DNA from: Chromera velia
Taxonomy: Eukaryota > Sar > Chromeraceae
Length of the DNA: 43,056 nucleotides
Reading direction: 5' to 3'
Assembly (NCBI GenBank): GCA_018398765.1
Contig: JAHBMJ010000651.1
Location: 1-43,056, forward strand
Position numbers and translations under genes: made by a program. This document shows positions 1 to 11,247 of the stretch, in pieces. The notes beneath the pieces are model-generated. The model did no database searches and was not told where the DNA came from. It saw only the letters and a program-made list of their open reading frames with translations. Each line of letters opens with the position of its first letter. Position 1 is the first letter of the stretch.

Positions 1-222
1 GCGGCGTGCGTGTGCGTGTTCATGTGCATGCGTCTGTTTGTGTTATGCGCATGTGCTGTCCCGATTCTTCGAAGCATATACTGAGTTTTATCGAGGGCGG
101 CGGCGTGCGTGTGCGTGTTCATGTGCATGCGTCTGTTTGTATGTGGATGTGTGTGTCTGTGAGTGTGCGCGTGTGCTGTTCCGATTCTTCGAAGGGTATA
201 CTGAGTTTTATCGAGGGCGACG

Positions 223-253
<31 letters not shown>

Positions 254-673
254 GTTTTGAGTATTTTTGATTCGTCTTTCTCTGACGAGTCTTTGAAGTT
301 CTGTTCGTGCTTGTTTTCTGGCGTTCTCGACCTTTTCTTTTCGTTTTTCTCTCTTTCTGCACGCAGCGCTCCTTTTATGCTTCGTGCTGCGTGCAGGATG
401 GATGAAGTCACCGGGGTTTCTGGGTGGGGGGAGGAGCTTGTGAGGCTGCCAGAGAGTGGGGGCCTCCCTCTGCTCTCCTCGGGTATGGAGGGTTCCTGCC
501 TCGTTCGGGCTCGTTTGAGTTAACAGGTGTGTACTCGGCTGTCCTGATTCTTCGAAGCGTATACTGAGTAGAATCGGGGGTGGCTGAGTGACTGTGTATG
601 CGTGCGTGTGTAAGTGAGTGTGAGTGTGTGCGTGTGTGCGTGCATGTGTATGTCTGTGTGTGTGTGTGTGTCT

Positions 674-712
<39 letters not shown>

Positions 713-781
713 CGTGGGTGGTTGGGTGCATGCATGAGTGAGTGCGTGTGTGTGCATGCGTGTGTGTGTCTGCGTGTGTGT

Positions 782-845
<64 letters not shown>

Positions 846-1084
846 AGCGTATACTAAGTTTTATCGGGGACGGCATCGTGCGTGTGACTGTGTTAGTGTG
901 TGTGTGGGTGTGTGTGTATGTGCGTGTGTGTTCGCGTGTGTTCGTGTGTGTGTGTGTGTGTGTGTGTGTTCGTGTGTTCGTGTATGTACTTTTGAGTATT
1001 TTCGATTCGTCTTTCTCTGTCGAGTCTTTGAAGTTCTGCTCGTGCTTGGTTTCTGGCGTTCTCGACCTTTTCTTCTGATTATCT
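1..1084. repeat. (TG)n-rich complex repeat block
   Basis: A block of TG microsatellites (main runs near 224-251, 660-705, 790-843 and 945-970) mixed with longer repeated words. The stretch at 1-41 recurs almost exactly at 101-141, giving a tandem unit of about 100 bp. The word GATTCTTCGAAG followed by GTATACTGAGTTTTATCG recurs near 62, 182 and 547, and in part near 846. A separate segment of about 85 bp at 258-345 recurs at 990-1075. Open frames here encode only Thr-His or Cys-Val runs and are not genes. The block lies on the 3' side of the LINE remnant at 1085-1521, so part may be retroelement tail sequence. Confidence 0.85.
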
Positions 1085-1521
1085 GAAGTGCCCCTCCCTG
1101 TTGCACCCATAACGCGTTGTGCGATCTGTATTTTTATGTCAATGGGCGCTCTTTGTTTTGCAATTTTGTACAGTTCTTTTAGCCTGCTTTGCTCCCTCTC
1201 TGAGTCCTTACATTCCATCAGGACATGAACTTCATCTTTGATCACACGCGAGGGGGACAAACATTTGTTACATAGGCGTTCTGGTTGGGTTTTATCTATG
1301 TCCCCCCCTGTGAGAGCCCTAAGAAGTGTACGGAAGCTTGCGGAGGACTGCAACAGACTTTTTGGCAGAGGTTCAACACTGCACTCTATCAATTCACTTC
1401 TTGAGCGCCATTTCCTTTCACTCAGAAGGTGATACGATTCATGTCTGAAAATCGGCTTGCTGCCCCAATGCTGAGCGTTTGACGTGCAGCCTAGCGTGCA
1501 GCGTTCAGGAAAGACTTTCAA
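1085..1521 (-). pseudogene. LINE reverse transcriptase C-terminal fragment (zinc-knuckle end)
   Basis: The minus-strand frame carries a LLRALTGG-type basic stretch, then LCNKC, then DEVHVLMEC, followed by a charged helix. Arg/Leu-rich segment, CxxC, (E/D)DE-x-H-x-L-x-x-C is the usual end of non-LTR retrotransposon reverse transcriptases, where a small zinc-binding module follows the thumb region. No polymerase motifs (such as F/YADD) are visible upstream, so only the last part survives. The frame runs out into microsatellite sequence downstream. A second copy of the same module lies at 25774-26500. The family call rests on the Cys/His pattern only. Confidence 0.6.
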
Positions 1522-2107
1522 ACATACAAAAATTAGTTTATAAAATTATTTTTTTAAGAAAAATAATAATACTTTTATACGTACTTTCTTTGTATTTCAA
1601 AGACTCGTAGTGTATTATAGTAAGCCTAAGTGAGGTGAGGTGAGGTGATTTAGCGGTGCCCTAGAGCATTGTTGATGTTTTTTCTTAGTGTATTTAAATT
1701 TAATTTTTTGAATTTCTTTCTATAAAGTTGACTTTAGTGGGAACAACCGTCGTTGTTCGTCTTTTCGGTGTCTTACTATCAGTCTGATCTTGCATGCTAA
1801 TGTAACAGAAATATGACTATTGATTGATATGGCTAAAACCTATACTACAATATGTATGCTTACTTCAATCACGGCCCCGGAAAAACACACACACGGGCTG
1901 GCTCAATCATAATCAATGCAGAAAGGCAGGGTGCTCGCTCACTCTCGCACCACCGTGCCACCACGACCTACACATATGCTACATCTTTACCTTTTGGGTA
2001 CGCAGATGCCTTCTCCTTACTTTCTCTATTTTGCATGCATTGGCCTAAATGTATATTCACATGCAGATGTTTAAAGAAAGAAGGGATTTAAAGTTGAATC
2101 GAATTGA
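1522..2107. other. AT-rich spacer, no gene seen
   Basis: Mostly AT-rich sequence with short poly-A/T runs and a GTGAGGTGAGGTGA stretch near 1632. The short open frames lack domain features and splice context. It lies between the LINE remnant and the left LTR of the first LTR element. Confidence 0.6.
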
Positions 2108-2111
2108 ACAG

Positions 2112-2589
2112 TATCCTGGACTGCCTGGCGGCGCCAGGACGACTCGAGTCAGATGGCAACGCCAGCGCGGGCTCAGGCATTCCACATGCGCCGATGCAAC
2201 GTGGGCCTTCTTGCAGGTGTTTGAGTGCCGGGGTCTTGGTTCTTACGCACTGTGACTGCCTTGCAGATGAATTGGCTCTGGGACATGGATGTTGCCTTGT
2301 AGCTGCTGTCCTGTAGCTGGAGTTCGTCCTGTCACATAAATTCAGTCTGTTTGCATGTTACGTTTAATTCTCTATCAAGTACGCGGATGAAAACGACTGT
2401 TCTGGAGAGAGATTGGATTAGAGGGAAGGAGAGGCGGATTTAAATTTAGGTGGATCGAGGTATCTTGACCTAGATCTTGACGATCTTTACTTGAAATCTT
2501 CTGAACCTTTTGGAGTCAATCAGTTTACGACAGAGTCTTTCTGCCGTCATCTAGCTTAGCCTCTTGAATGTCATGACTAGCTCGTGACA
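2112..2589 (+). repeat. Left LTR of the first LTR element
   Basis: 478 bp, collinear with 4854-5318 with scattered substitutions and a few short gaps (for example an extra AAATTTAGG-like stretch near 2440). It starts TATCCTGG where the right copy has TGTCCTGG and ends CTCGTGACA like the right copy. The divergence shows the insertion is not recent. Confidence 0.85.
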
Positions 2590-2812
2590 TGATATGGTGA
2601 TCACTCAGCTCGAGGGTCTGAAACTCGAAAACACACCTTCTGTAGAGGAGTCAGATACGTGCCAAATCGATGCCAACTTGATGATTAGTCTCTCTCTGTC
2701 TTGTTCTTTGCTTTCCAAACGCTGCGGGCACAGTCAGGAGACTGTGGAAGGGAGTGTCAGAGACTCCTTACATCCCATGTCAGCTGAATAGAGTGCCCCG
2801 CTTGCGTCCTGC

Positions 2813-3520
2813 TTGGTGACCTGTGTTTTGCTGGCTGCCAGGCTGGCTGGGAACTCAGAGAGTCTTCGTATCTCTTCTTCATCTGAAGACGGAGAAGAGG
2901 GAGAAGGCGGTCACTGTGACAGTGACTCACTCCTTGCAGGTCACGCCTTCATGCCAACATGTCCAGCGACTGCGTCAGCTACGAGTCCTGATGGGTCCTG
3001 CTCTGATACCATGTCAGGTAACGACAGACCCGGCGCTTTGCTCTCAGTGCCTCTGGCTCTTGCCTATTCTTACCTCACCGAGACCGTCGTTCTCCCAGTC
3101 ATGACCATCCTTTCCACCAAGATCGTTTCTGCCGTCACCATCTACTTCTTTAAGGACTTTTCTGAGACCACCACCGCTGAGGAGATCTTCCAAACCCTTC
3201 ATCTTTAGCTTCGTTTCCATTGACTTTACCGAGTCCGCTTCGTTAAGTACTCCACCGCCCGAGGCCGTAACTGAGACTAAGATCGTCTCCACATCGTTCC
3301 GATGACCGAGACCATCTCCATGATTCCCACCTATACCACCAAGACTGTGATGAAGATCGCTCACCCTGAGACTGTTGGCACTGCCAACCAACTCTTTACC
3401 ATGACGTCTTCTTAGCCCAGCTACTGCACTGAGACCATCTTTAAGACTGTCGTCCCCACCAACACCTACCACATTGAGTCCTCCACCACCAACTCCTGCC
3501 CTACCGGCATTGTGGACTCT
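2813..3520 (+). pseudogene. Decayed Thr-rich repeat reading frame inside the LTR element
   Basis: Conceptual translation over three shifting frames gives repeated Thr-rich words such as [33 protein letters not shown] and [15 protein letters not shown], interrupted by stops and frame changes near 3208, 3300 and 3415. Repeats of the type TET(V/I)...T.TT.T resemble low-complexity cell-surface or wall proteins, but no family can be named. Nothing looks like a gag nucleocapsid or a polymerase. This may be a host gene fragment captured by the element, or a degraded element-specific gene. The frame changes make a working product unlikely. Confidence 0.4.
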
Positions 3521-4837
3521 GGCTCTTCATACACCACATTGGAGTACGTTTTTGCGAGTCTTCCTCAAGACTGCTGCATTCTGGAGGCTTACCGAGACGA
3601 TTGGTATTGTGGTGCTGTTTCCGTTCAAAGGAACATGGAGCCACCAAGGCTGCCATCTACGACCAGATTGCAATTGAAATGGCCAGTCGATTGTTCGCTT
3701 CTTCTCTTGTTCAGCATAGACAGAGACAGAAAGGCTGATGCATGGTGCCAGGGCCAATAGGACACGGTTAGTTAGACAGATCATACATACGGATAAGACA
3801 TAAAGTCGTCGAGAGTTCTCTCTAAGAGTGCGACGCTGAGTGCGTTTGATTGGAAGGGATTGAGATGTGTTTTGGGACTGGCGATACTTGCTTTTTTGGA
3901 CTGGAAGTCATGCCGCAGGGAGGGTCCCTGTATGAGTCAGAACGACAGATTGGGGTAGAAAGACAGAGATCAAAGCGATCAGAGCGAGCAGAAGCGTGGA
4001 TGAATATGCTGGTGTATGTAATTGAGCCGTGTTTAGTAGATTCCAACATGTGCGCTACCCGTGGTAAATGAGGCGTTGGGTGTGGGGTCGCTCTTCATGA
4101 TGGAAAGCCAGGAAAGGAAAGTGTTGACAGTGATAGAATACAGATCATGATCAGACGATCGAGCAATCAAAGCAAAGCCACTTGAAGAGTGGAGTCTTGG
4201 CAGGGTATGGGGGGGGTGAAAAGTGGGGTCCCAGGAGTACCAACTCCGAAGGAAATATATGGAGAGGGGATGACATTTGAAGAGAAGGACCAAATGAGAA
4301 GAAAGGATGGTGATATTTGATGAGTTGAGCGGTGTGTAGCGCTTTTTGTTTCCTCTCTTTTCCGCTTTTATGCAGCAACTATGTATTCTTCTGCTTATGC
4401 TGATCGACTCAAAGTTGACGAGAGTGCCATGTTAAACATGGGAACAAGAAGATTAAGCTGTGTGAGAAAAACGCGTACACTACTGTTGTAGATGTTTCTG
4501 AAGAAAGGGAAACTCTCGGAACAGCTAGACGTGAAGATTTTGAAGATGTGGGAGAGCTGAGAGGGGCATAAGACCTTACATTGGGAAGCTTGCGGCCGTC
4601 AGGTGACGGACGCTGCCATGGGGCGGAGAAGGCTGACCATATGCAACCATGCAGAAGCCGACGTCTCTACAACAGGTCCTGCGGAGACAGGCCTGGTGGG
4701 TTAGCATCGCCGGTGAGGCAGCGGTGACTGATTACACCTCCTTTTTGGGTCTGTTCAGCGCAAACGGAAGTTTATAGAAGAAATTGAGGGGGGAGTTTGC
4801 TCTGGAAAGATTCTTCCTCTGCAAGCAAGAATCTCAT

Positions 4838-4853
4838 GGAAGAGGGGGGCATG
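4838..4853 (+). promoter_or_regulatory. Polypurine tract of the first LTR element
   Basis: GGAAGAGGGGGG followed by CATG directly abuts the right LTR. A purine run at this place is the usual primer for plus-strand DNA synthesis of LTR elements and fixes the element's orientation as plus. Confidence 0.65.
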
Positions 4854-5318
4854 TGTCCTGGACTGCCTGGCGGCGCCAGGACGACTCGAGTCAGATAGCG
4901 ACACCAGCGCGGGCTCAGGTATTCCACACGCGCCAATGCGACGCGGGCCTTCTTGCAGGTGTTTGAGTGCCGGGGTCTTGGTTCTTATGCGCTGTGACTG
5001 CCTTGCAGATAAATTGGCTCTGGGACATGGATGTTGCCTTGTAGCTGCTGTCTTGTAGCTTGAGTTCATCCTGTTGCATGAATTTAGTCTGTTTGCATGT
5101 TATGTTTAATTCTCTGTCAAGTACGGGGATGAAAACGACTGTTCTGGAGAGAGATTGGATTAGAGGGAAGGAGAGGCGGATTAGGTTGATCGAGGTATCT
5201 TGACGATCTTTACTTGAAACCTTCTGAACCTTTTGGAGTCAAATTGAATCAGTTTACGACAGAGTCTTTCCGCCGTCATCTAGCTTAGCCTCTTGAATGT
5301 CATGACTAGCTCGTGACA
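4854..5318 (+). repeat. Right LTR of the first LTR element
   Basis: 465 bp, begins TGTCCTGGACTG and ends CTCGTGACA, collinear with 2112-2589. It is followed by ACAG, which matches the four bases before the left LTR. Confidence 0.85.
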
Positions 5319-5322
5319 ACAG

Positions 5323-5901
5323 CCTCCAAGATTCAAAGATTCGATTAAAAAAAAAATCTCACATTTTTTAAATCCGGCCATGCATGCATGTCCCGGGCGT
5401 ATATTCGCCCGATACAGATCGCGAGGCATACATATACGCGGATCGAGAAATATATATCGAGAAGTCATGCGCAGACATGCGGTGGTGTCTGTCCTTATAT
5501 CGATGTAGCTCTTGAATCTGAAGGATTACACGACACTGTGGGCTCCTGCGCGCACAGAGTGACAGCCACGGAGTCACACAAAGGTTCAAACAGAACTATG
5601 TCCGGTGTCTGTGTGGGAGCGTCAATCCACATCAGTACATGCATCAGTAATCAAGGAGACGCGGGACGCATCTGTACGTAGACGGTACATGCATGGAGGA
5701 GCTTGCCTTGTGTCAGATCTAATCAGTCGGGAAGGCGGCACCCCTTTGGTGTGAGCTGCACCCAGTGGCAATGAAGCCTCCCCTGCAGCCTCCAGGAGAG
5801 TCCTCCAAGTCGGAAGAATAAAAAACATCTCGTTGTGGCCGACCGACTGACTGTTTAGCTGTCTGATCGAGTGATTGACTGACTTTGAAAAAACTGAAGA
5901 G
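5323..5901. other. Region upstream of the two-CNBD gene; no separate gene
   Basis: It holds a CATGCATGCATG stretch near 5380 and mixed-composition sequence up to the first predicted ATG at 5902. It may contain the promoter, 5' UTR or an unrecognised first exon of the downstream gene. I see no TATA box or start signal I would commit to. Confidence 0.4.
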
Positions 5902-8900
5902 ATGGAGACAGGCCTGGGTCAGGGTATTCTGCCGGACTCTATCAGGAAAAGGGCAGACTTCTGTAAGCTTGGAGATGTGCTTATGGAAAGTCTGCACCCT
6001 CCTGGGAAGGGAGATGAAGGGTGAGCGATTGCATGCGCTCCTCATTTGTTCGCCTTTTTTGTGTTTTTGCGTGCATACTTCAAACTTTCTTCAATTTCCA
6101 CGACATCCAATCTTTAAGTGATCGAAAACCAAATCTGTGCAGGTTGGAGGAGAGCTGGCGCAGCGTCAATGTAGAGGTGGGTCTGTCTGCATTTCTCTGG
6201 CCCCTGTTTGAAGGGCGGGGGTTCAGTCACTGTTCGGCGCTGCATGCGTGTGATTGGCATCAGGGAGGGTTCTTTCTGCCAATCCTCGCTATCCCCGCTC
6301 ATCTTTGTCTCCTTCTCTTTCTTTGCTTTGTTCACTGATTCATATTATTGCCTCTGTTGTCTTGTCTTCTCTGCAGACGAACGTCAAGGCCCGGAAGTGC
6401 CTTCTTCTGCTCGTCTTGCAGGTCTGTTCGGTCATTCAGAAGCACTGTCTTCTGCTGCTTCAGAACGGGACAAAGAAACATCATGAGGGGTCACGCGTTC
6501 CTCTGGTGCTCAAGTAAGAAATTGAAGGTTTGGAATGTCCTCACATTCAAGTCACTCAATCAAACAGCCACAGGCTTTATCATTCCTTTGGCTTCTCGGA
6601 TCATGGGCATGGCTTCTGTAAGGGCGCCGTCATAATATTCTTACGTTCTTTACACTGAGAGGATAACAGAATCAACTCTCACAAAACAAGTCCCTCTGCT
6701 GTTGCTCATATACGTACAGTGCCGGGCTCTGAGTGCACACACCGAGGGGGCCATCAGCCGTCTCGTCAGGCACTTGAAGGTCTTTGCGGTACGGAGAGGA
6801 GACACCATCTTCAAATGGGTTGGTTGTTCTTGTATGGCATCAGAGGGTGTTGTGCTTAGCGCAGACAGAGACACAGGCTGCAAGAATGTAGTCTTGATTT
6901 CAATTACCCATTTCTGCTTCTTTTTTTTTACTTTGCCTCTTCTTTCTATCTACAATGCTCACTTAGACATCGGGATCGGGAGATCGAAGCGGATGACCTA
7001 CACACGAATGTTGAAAGACTTTTTGAAGACCTATTTTGTGTTGCGTCTGGGTCGCCTCAAGTACTAAATGATCTGTGACTGACAAACAAGAGAGCTAATT
7101 GATTGAGTGCTTCTCTCTCTCTTCATTTCCCTCTCTCCCTCTGCAGAATGAGAGGGACCACCGCGCGTTCCTCATTTTGTCCGGGAAGGCCCGAATCTAC
7201 ACTGCCTCTGCTGAGGGGTCTGGAACTGTCCACACAGCAGCGACAGGAATGGGGGGCAGACGTCGACAAGAGAGGGAGAGAGAGAAGGAAAAGGAAAAGG
7301 AAAAGGAAAAGGGGAAAGAGAGGATGGAGAGCGAAAGGGAGAGGGAAAAGGAGAGAGAAGGTCGGTCAATTTTTTGAAATCGAAGTTTTGTTTTGCCAAT
7401 CTGACAATGTAAACGAAATTCTGTGTCTGTTTTTACTGGATGAGATCAATTCACCTGTGTCCCTCGTTGATTGCTGTTTCTCTCTTGCGTCTCTAACTCT
7501 CCGTGGTCTTTCTGCTTTTCCTCGCTCCGTTCTCTGCACTGTACTGCGGCTACTGCTATTTTCGTGTCACCTCGTGTTTGCCAGGGAATCACTTTGCAGC
7601 TGCAAAGGGATCGAGGGAGGTTGCATAGAGATGTCTAGTGAATTAAACCATCTCCATTTTATATTATCGTCGCATTGACGCACTAGACGAAAACGCGGAT
7701 TGAAATGTTTTCCACCTGACAGTAGAATGGGGTTTCATGATCCAATTCTCTGCATGCTCCCATGGTGATTGCAGGCACATCTGCTACAGACTCAGGCACG
7801 ATGATTCCAAGTTCCCCCGACAAAATCCCCCCGCAGGCGCCATGTCCCTTGTCTTCTAGTACCAGTGGACGCGGTTCTGCCCCCAGTCTCTCTCTGGCAG
7901 CTTCTCTTCTCCCAACTGCCTCTGCCACCACTCCCCCAGGAGGACCCCAGTGGGTCCCCAAGAAAGAGGCGCCCTCGGGGAGCACCTTTTTCTTTGACAG
8001 GGGTGCGGTGGTCATCCCTCCTCCCTCCGACACCCCTGTTGTCCTCCCCTCTCTTCCCCCTCAAGATCTTGTTGCCCCGTTCCCTCCCTCCTCTGCCGCC
8101 GGGGGTGCTCGTAGTGCTCTGGCCTCTTTCCGAGGTTCAGTCAACACGATCCAGACGGCCCTCATGGCATTTGCAGGCGGGAGGCTGGGCACGACAGGGT
8201 CCGAACGAAAGGCGAGTACCACTGTCGGGGGTGACACAAAACTTGTCAGGGGTGACGGGACAAAAAATAAGAAAGTTCAATGGACGGGATCAGGTACGAA
8301 GGAGAGTCAGAGATCCCGGAAAGGCGAGTCCGGGAAAGCGAAATTGAAACCCCTCAGCTCCCGTAGCATGGAGCGTCTGGGTGGCACCTCGGTCGACAAG
8401 GAGAAGGAGAAAAGCAAAGTAGAGAAAGAGAAGGACGAGCAGAAAGGAGGGGGGGGGGCTGAGGAGCCAACAAAAGGAATTGTGGAACCTGACAAGGCGA
8501 TTGGGATGACAGAGAAGGACGCAGTCTTTGCAGTAAGTGACGTTGTGCTCTTTGCCGTGGCAAATGAAGACAAGGTACGTGAGTGTTCGTTCTTTCTGCA
8601 CGTCTCTGCCCTCATGTGATGCTGCACATTCAAGCCTGACTGCCGCTAATCCCTCTTGGATTATCATCTTTTCTCTTGTTCATCTGATCATGGTGGAGGA
8701 GCAATAGATGTCGGTCTCATGAAATGAGTTTCCACTTTTCCTTTTTTGTTCAACTTTAGGGTCTCAAGTCCTTGTTCACCTTTTTCTTTGTTCTGAACCA
8801 TGAGCATATGAAGGGAGGAACTTTCAAAAGGGAAGATGATTTGCGAGGGTGCATATAGGCAGCGTCAGGCACTTCCGAATAATGAAGAGAAATCTTCCAG

Positions 8901-11215
8901 TTTTGAAAACCAAAGAGACTGCAGTCGTATGCAAATCAGCCAAAAAAGATCACTCCAGCCTCCGGACCTTCCTCCCTTCTTCCTTATCTGTCTCTCTGTC
9001 TCCCTCTCTCTTTGTGTTGTTGTCCGTTCCCTGCAGGTCCAACGACAGACTCTAGAGGATGAGGAGAGGTCCTTCAGGTTTGCGGCCGCCAACAGAGACT
9101 CGGTGAAGAAAATGGCCGGACTCGTGTCAGTTCACTCATTCCATTCATTCCGTCAAGTGCATGGCTGCATGCTCTTTATCCATCAGTCAGTGTTAGGTAG
9201 TCAGGCAGTCGGGCAAGCAGGCAAGCAAGCAAAAAGGGGGTCAGGCTGACAGCTAGTCGCAGGTGGCTTTTTGATCTGTTGATCACGCACGGAGAGTATT
9301 CACTCACCCAGACGGGCAGAATTAAGGCGAAGAAACGAGCAGATATACATACATCACCTTTTCCGCTCCTCTTTGTATGATCAAATCCCGTCAGGTGTCT
9401 TCACCCACCCTCCTCAACCGTTTGACAAAGAATCCTTCCCTGTGTCTAGTCTCATTTCAACACACAACTCCTCTCGTTCCCCTTCCACCCCCCACCCTGC
9501 AGACTCCGGCTAGAGCGACAGAGACGTGCAGCCCAGCAGGCCAGGTCCCCCCCCGCTTCCCCGATGTGCGCATGGAATGCCTCCACTGTCCCCAATTTGA
9601 CCACAAAAAGCGCACCAGCAGAACCTGCAGTGGCGGCAGAGGCCGAAGGCCCCCCCCCCTCGATCGCTTCCTCTCAACAAACAGGGCCCCGCGCCCCCCC
9701 TGCACCTATGACCACTATAGGAAGCCGGGGCATCTCCTTCTTGTTAGAGGGACGAAACGACGCGGGAAAGGACCTGGAAGAGACGGAGAATGGTGACGGT
9801 CAAACAGCAAAAGCAGCGAGCGACCAAGAGGCTCCAAGCGGCTCCCTTTCGAGGCCCCCCAGTACCTCTCTGTCTCAATCTCGGCCCGCACCACCCTCAG
9901 AAGAGAGGGCGGCTGTACAGACTGCGGTCGAAAAAAGTGGAGGGAAGAAATCAATGGGGGCCAGAGAGACGACCAACACGGTCAAATTCGAAGACCCACT
10001 CCCCGAATTGGAACAGCCGAAGACATTCGCCTTTGGCCTAAATTCTCCCACAGACTCTCCTACCCCAAGAGGACAACAGAGAGCGACTTCTCCTTCAAGA
10101 CTTCCCTCTGCCTCTGGGCCTATTGCGTTGCAGTCTGCAGTCGCTTCAGGAAAGCAGACAGACGGAAGCAACTTATTAGGGGGAAAACCCCCACCCACGC
10201 ACACGGGGACAGGTCGGCGTGAGGTTGTAGAGAAGAAGGAGGTAAAGAAACTGAGCCCTTTTGAGAGACAGAAGTCAGGAACAGACCTGAGTGTGTCCCT
10301 CCTGGCACCTCAGGGTTTGACCGCATTGGAACACGAGATCTTGGGGGACATTATGCGGCGGCGTCCGGAGGACTATAAATGGAAGGAAAGAGTGCGGCGT
10401 TTGAAGCAACGAGAGAGAAAGAGAAAAAGAAAGGAGCAGAAAGAAATGAGAAGTACGACCCGGACAGATCGAGATCTGAAGATCACTCCAGGTACTTTAG
10501 AGGAAAGGCAAGATGATGACGAAGATGCACATTTGATGTCAAGTGAGGAGGACATCATTGTTCTCAACCTCCCCCCTAGAGCCGATTCTATTTTAGAAGA
10601 GGAGGGCAGTGAAGGTGGAGAAGGCGGAGAGTCAGAAGAGGACGAAGAGGAGGAATCGGATTCGGAAATTTCGTCCGTCTCCTCTGTGAATTCGTCAAGG
10701 AAGGGAAGAGAGGGATTGCAATCTTCAGAGCGAAGAAATTCAATCACAAGAGGAGGAGGGAGTGCAGGTCCTACAGGTACAAGACAGGGCGTGGGTGTGT
10801 GGGAGGATTCCTGGGAGACGACACAGAGGCAGAGGTTGGAGTTGGAAATTCTAGTAGAGAGGCTCGAAAGGGAAAGGCAGCAGACGACAAAGAAGATTGA
10901 GTTGATACGATCCAACCGCCCTCTGTTCCCCAAGGACCTCATCGTCTTCAGAGAGGACCCCGAGGATGTTAGTCAGTCAGTCAGCAAACTGGCTTATCGG
11001 TCGACCTTTGTGGGGCCACCCACCCCACTTTTCAGTTTCTCCCCCTTCCTTCATAGTTTGTCTTTGTCTGAAGCTAGTCTGCAGATCTAGCAAAGAGCAC
11101 TCGACATCATGATGCAGTACAGCTGTTCACGATCCTTTTTTTAGCATTTTCCGACTGACCCGCGTGCCTCACAATTGATCGTCTTCGAACGTGCTGTAAG
11201 GACTGCATGCACAAA

Positions 11216-11247
<32 letters not shown>

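Larger units (their letters stand above)
2108..5322 (+). mobile_element. LTR retrotransposon without recognisable gag or pol
   Basis: Two direct repeats of 478 bp (2112-2589) and 465 bp (4854-5318) flank a 2.26-kb interior. The right repeat starts TG and ends CA; the left has TA in place of TG. The 4-bp word ACAG lies just outside both ends (2108-2111 and 5319-5322) and fits a target-site duplication. A purine tract GGAAGAGGGGGG ends a few bases before the right repeat, the expected second-strand primer. A TGGTGATCAC word sits about 5 bp inside the left repeat, where a tRNA primer-binding site would be. Both features give plus orientation. No protease, reverse transcriptase or integrase frame is visible, so it is probably non-autonomous. 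Confidence 0.8.

Noticed and set aside
119-1521. Long minus-strand frames rich in His and Thr (up to 333 codons)
   Set aside because: They are translations of the (TG)n arrays; only the end nearest 1521 has real coding pattern (LINE fragment).
10373-10942. 189-codon minus-strand Ser-rich frame
   Set aside because: Shadow of the acidic region in the large plus-strand exon 9503-10967.
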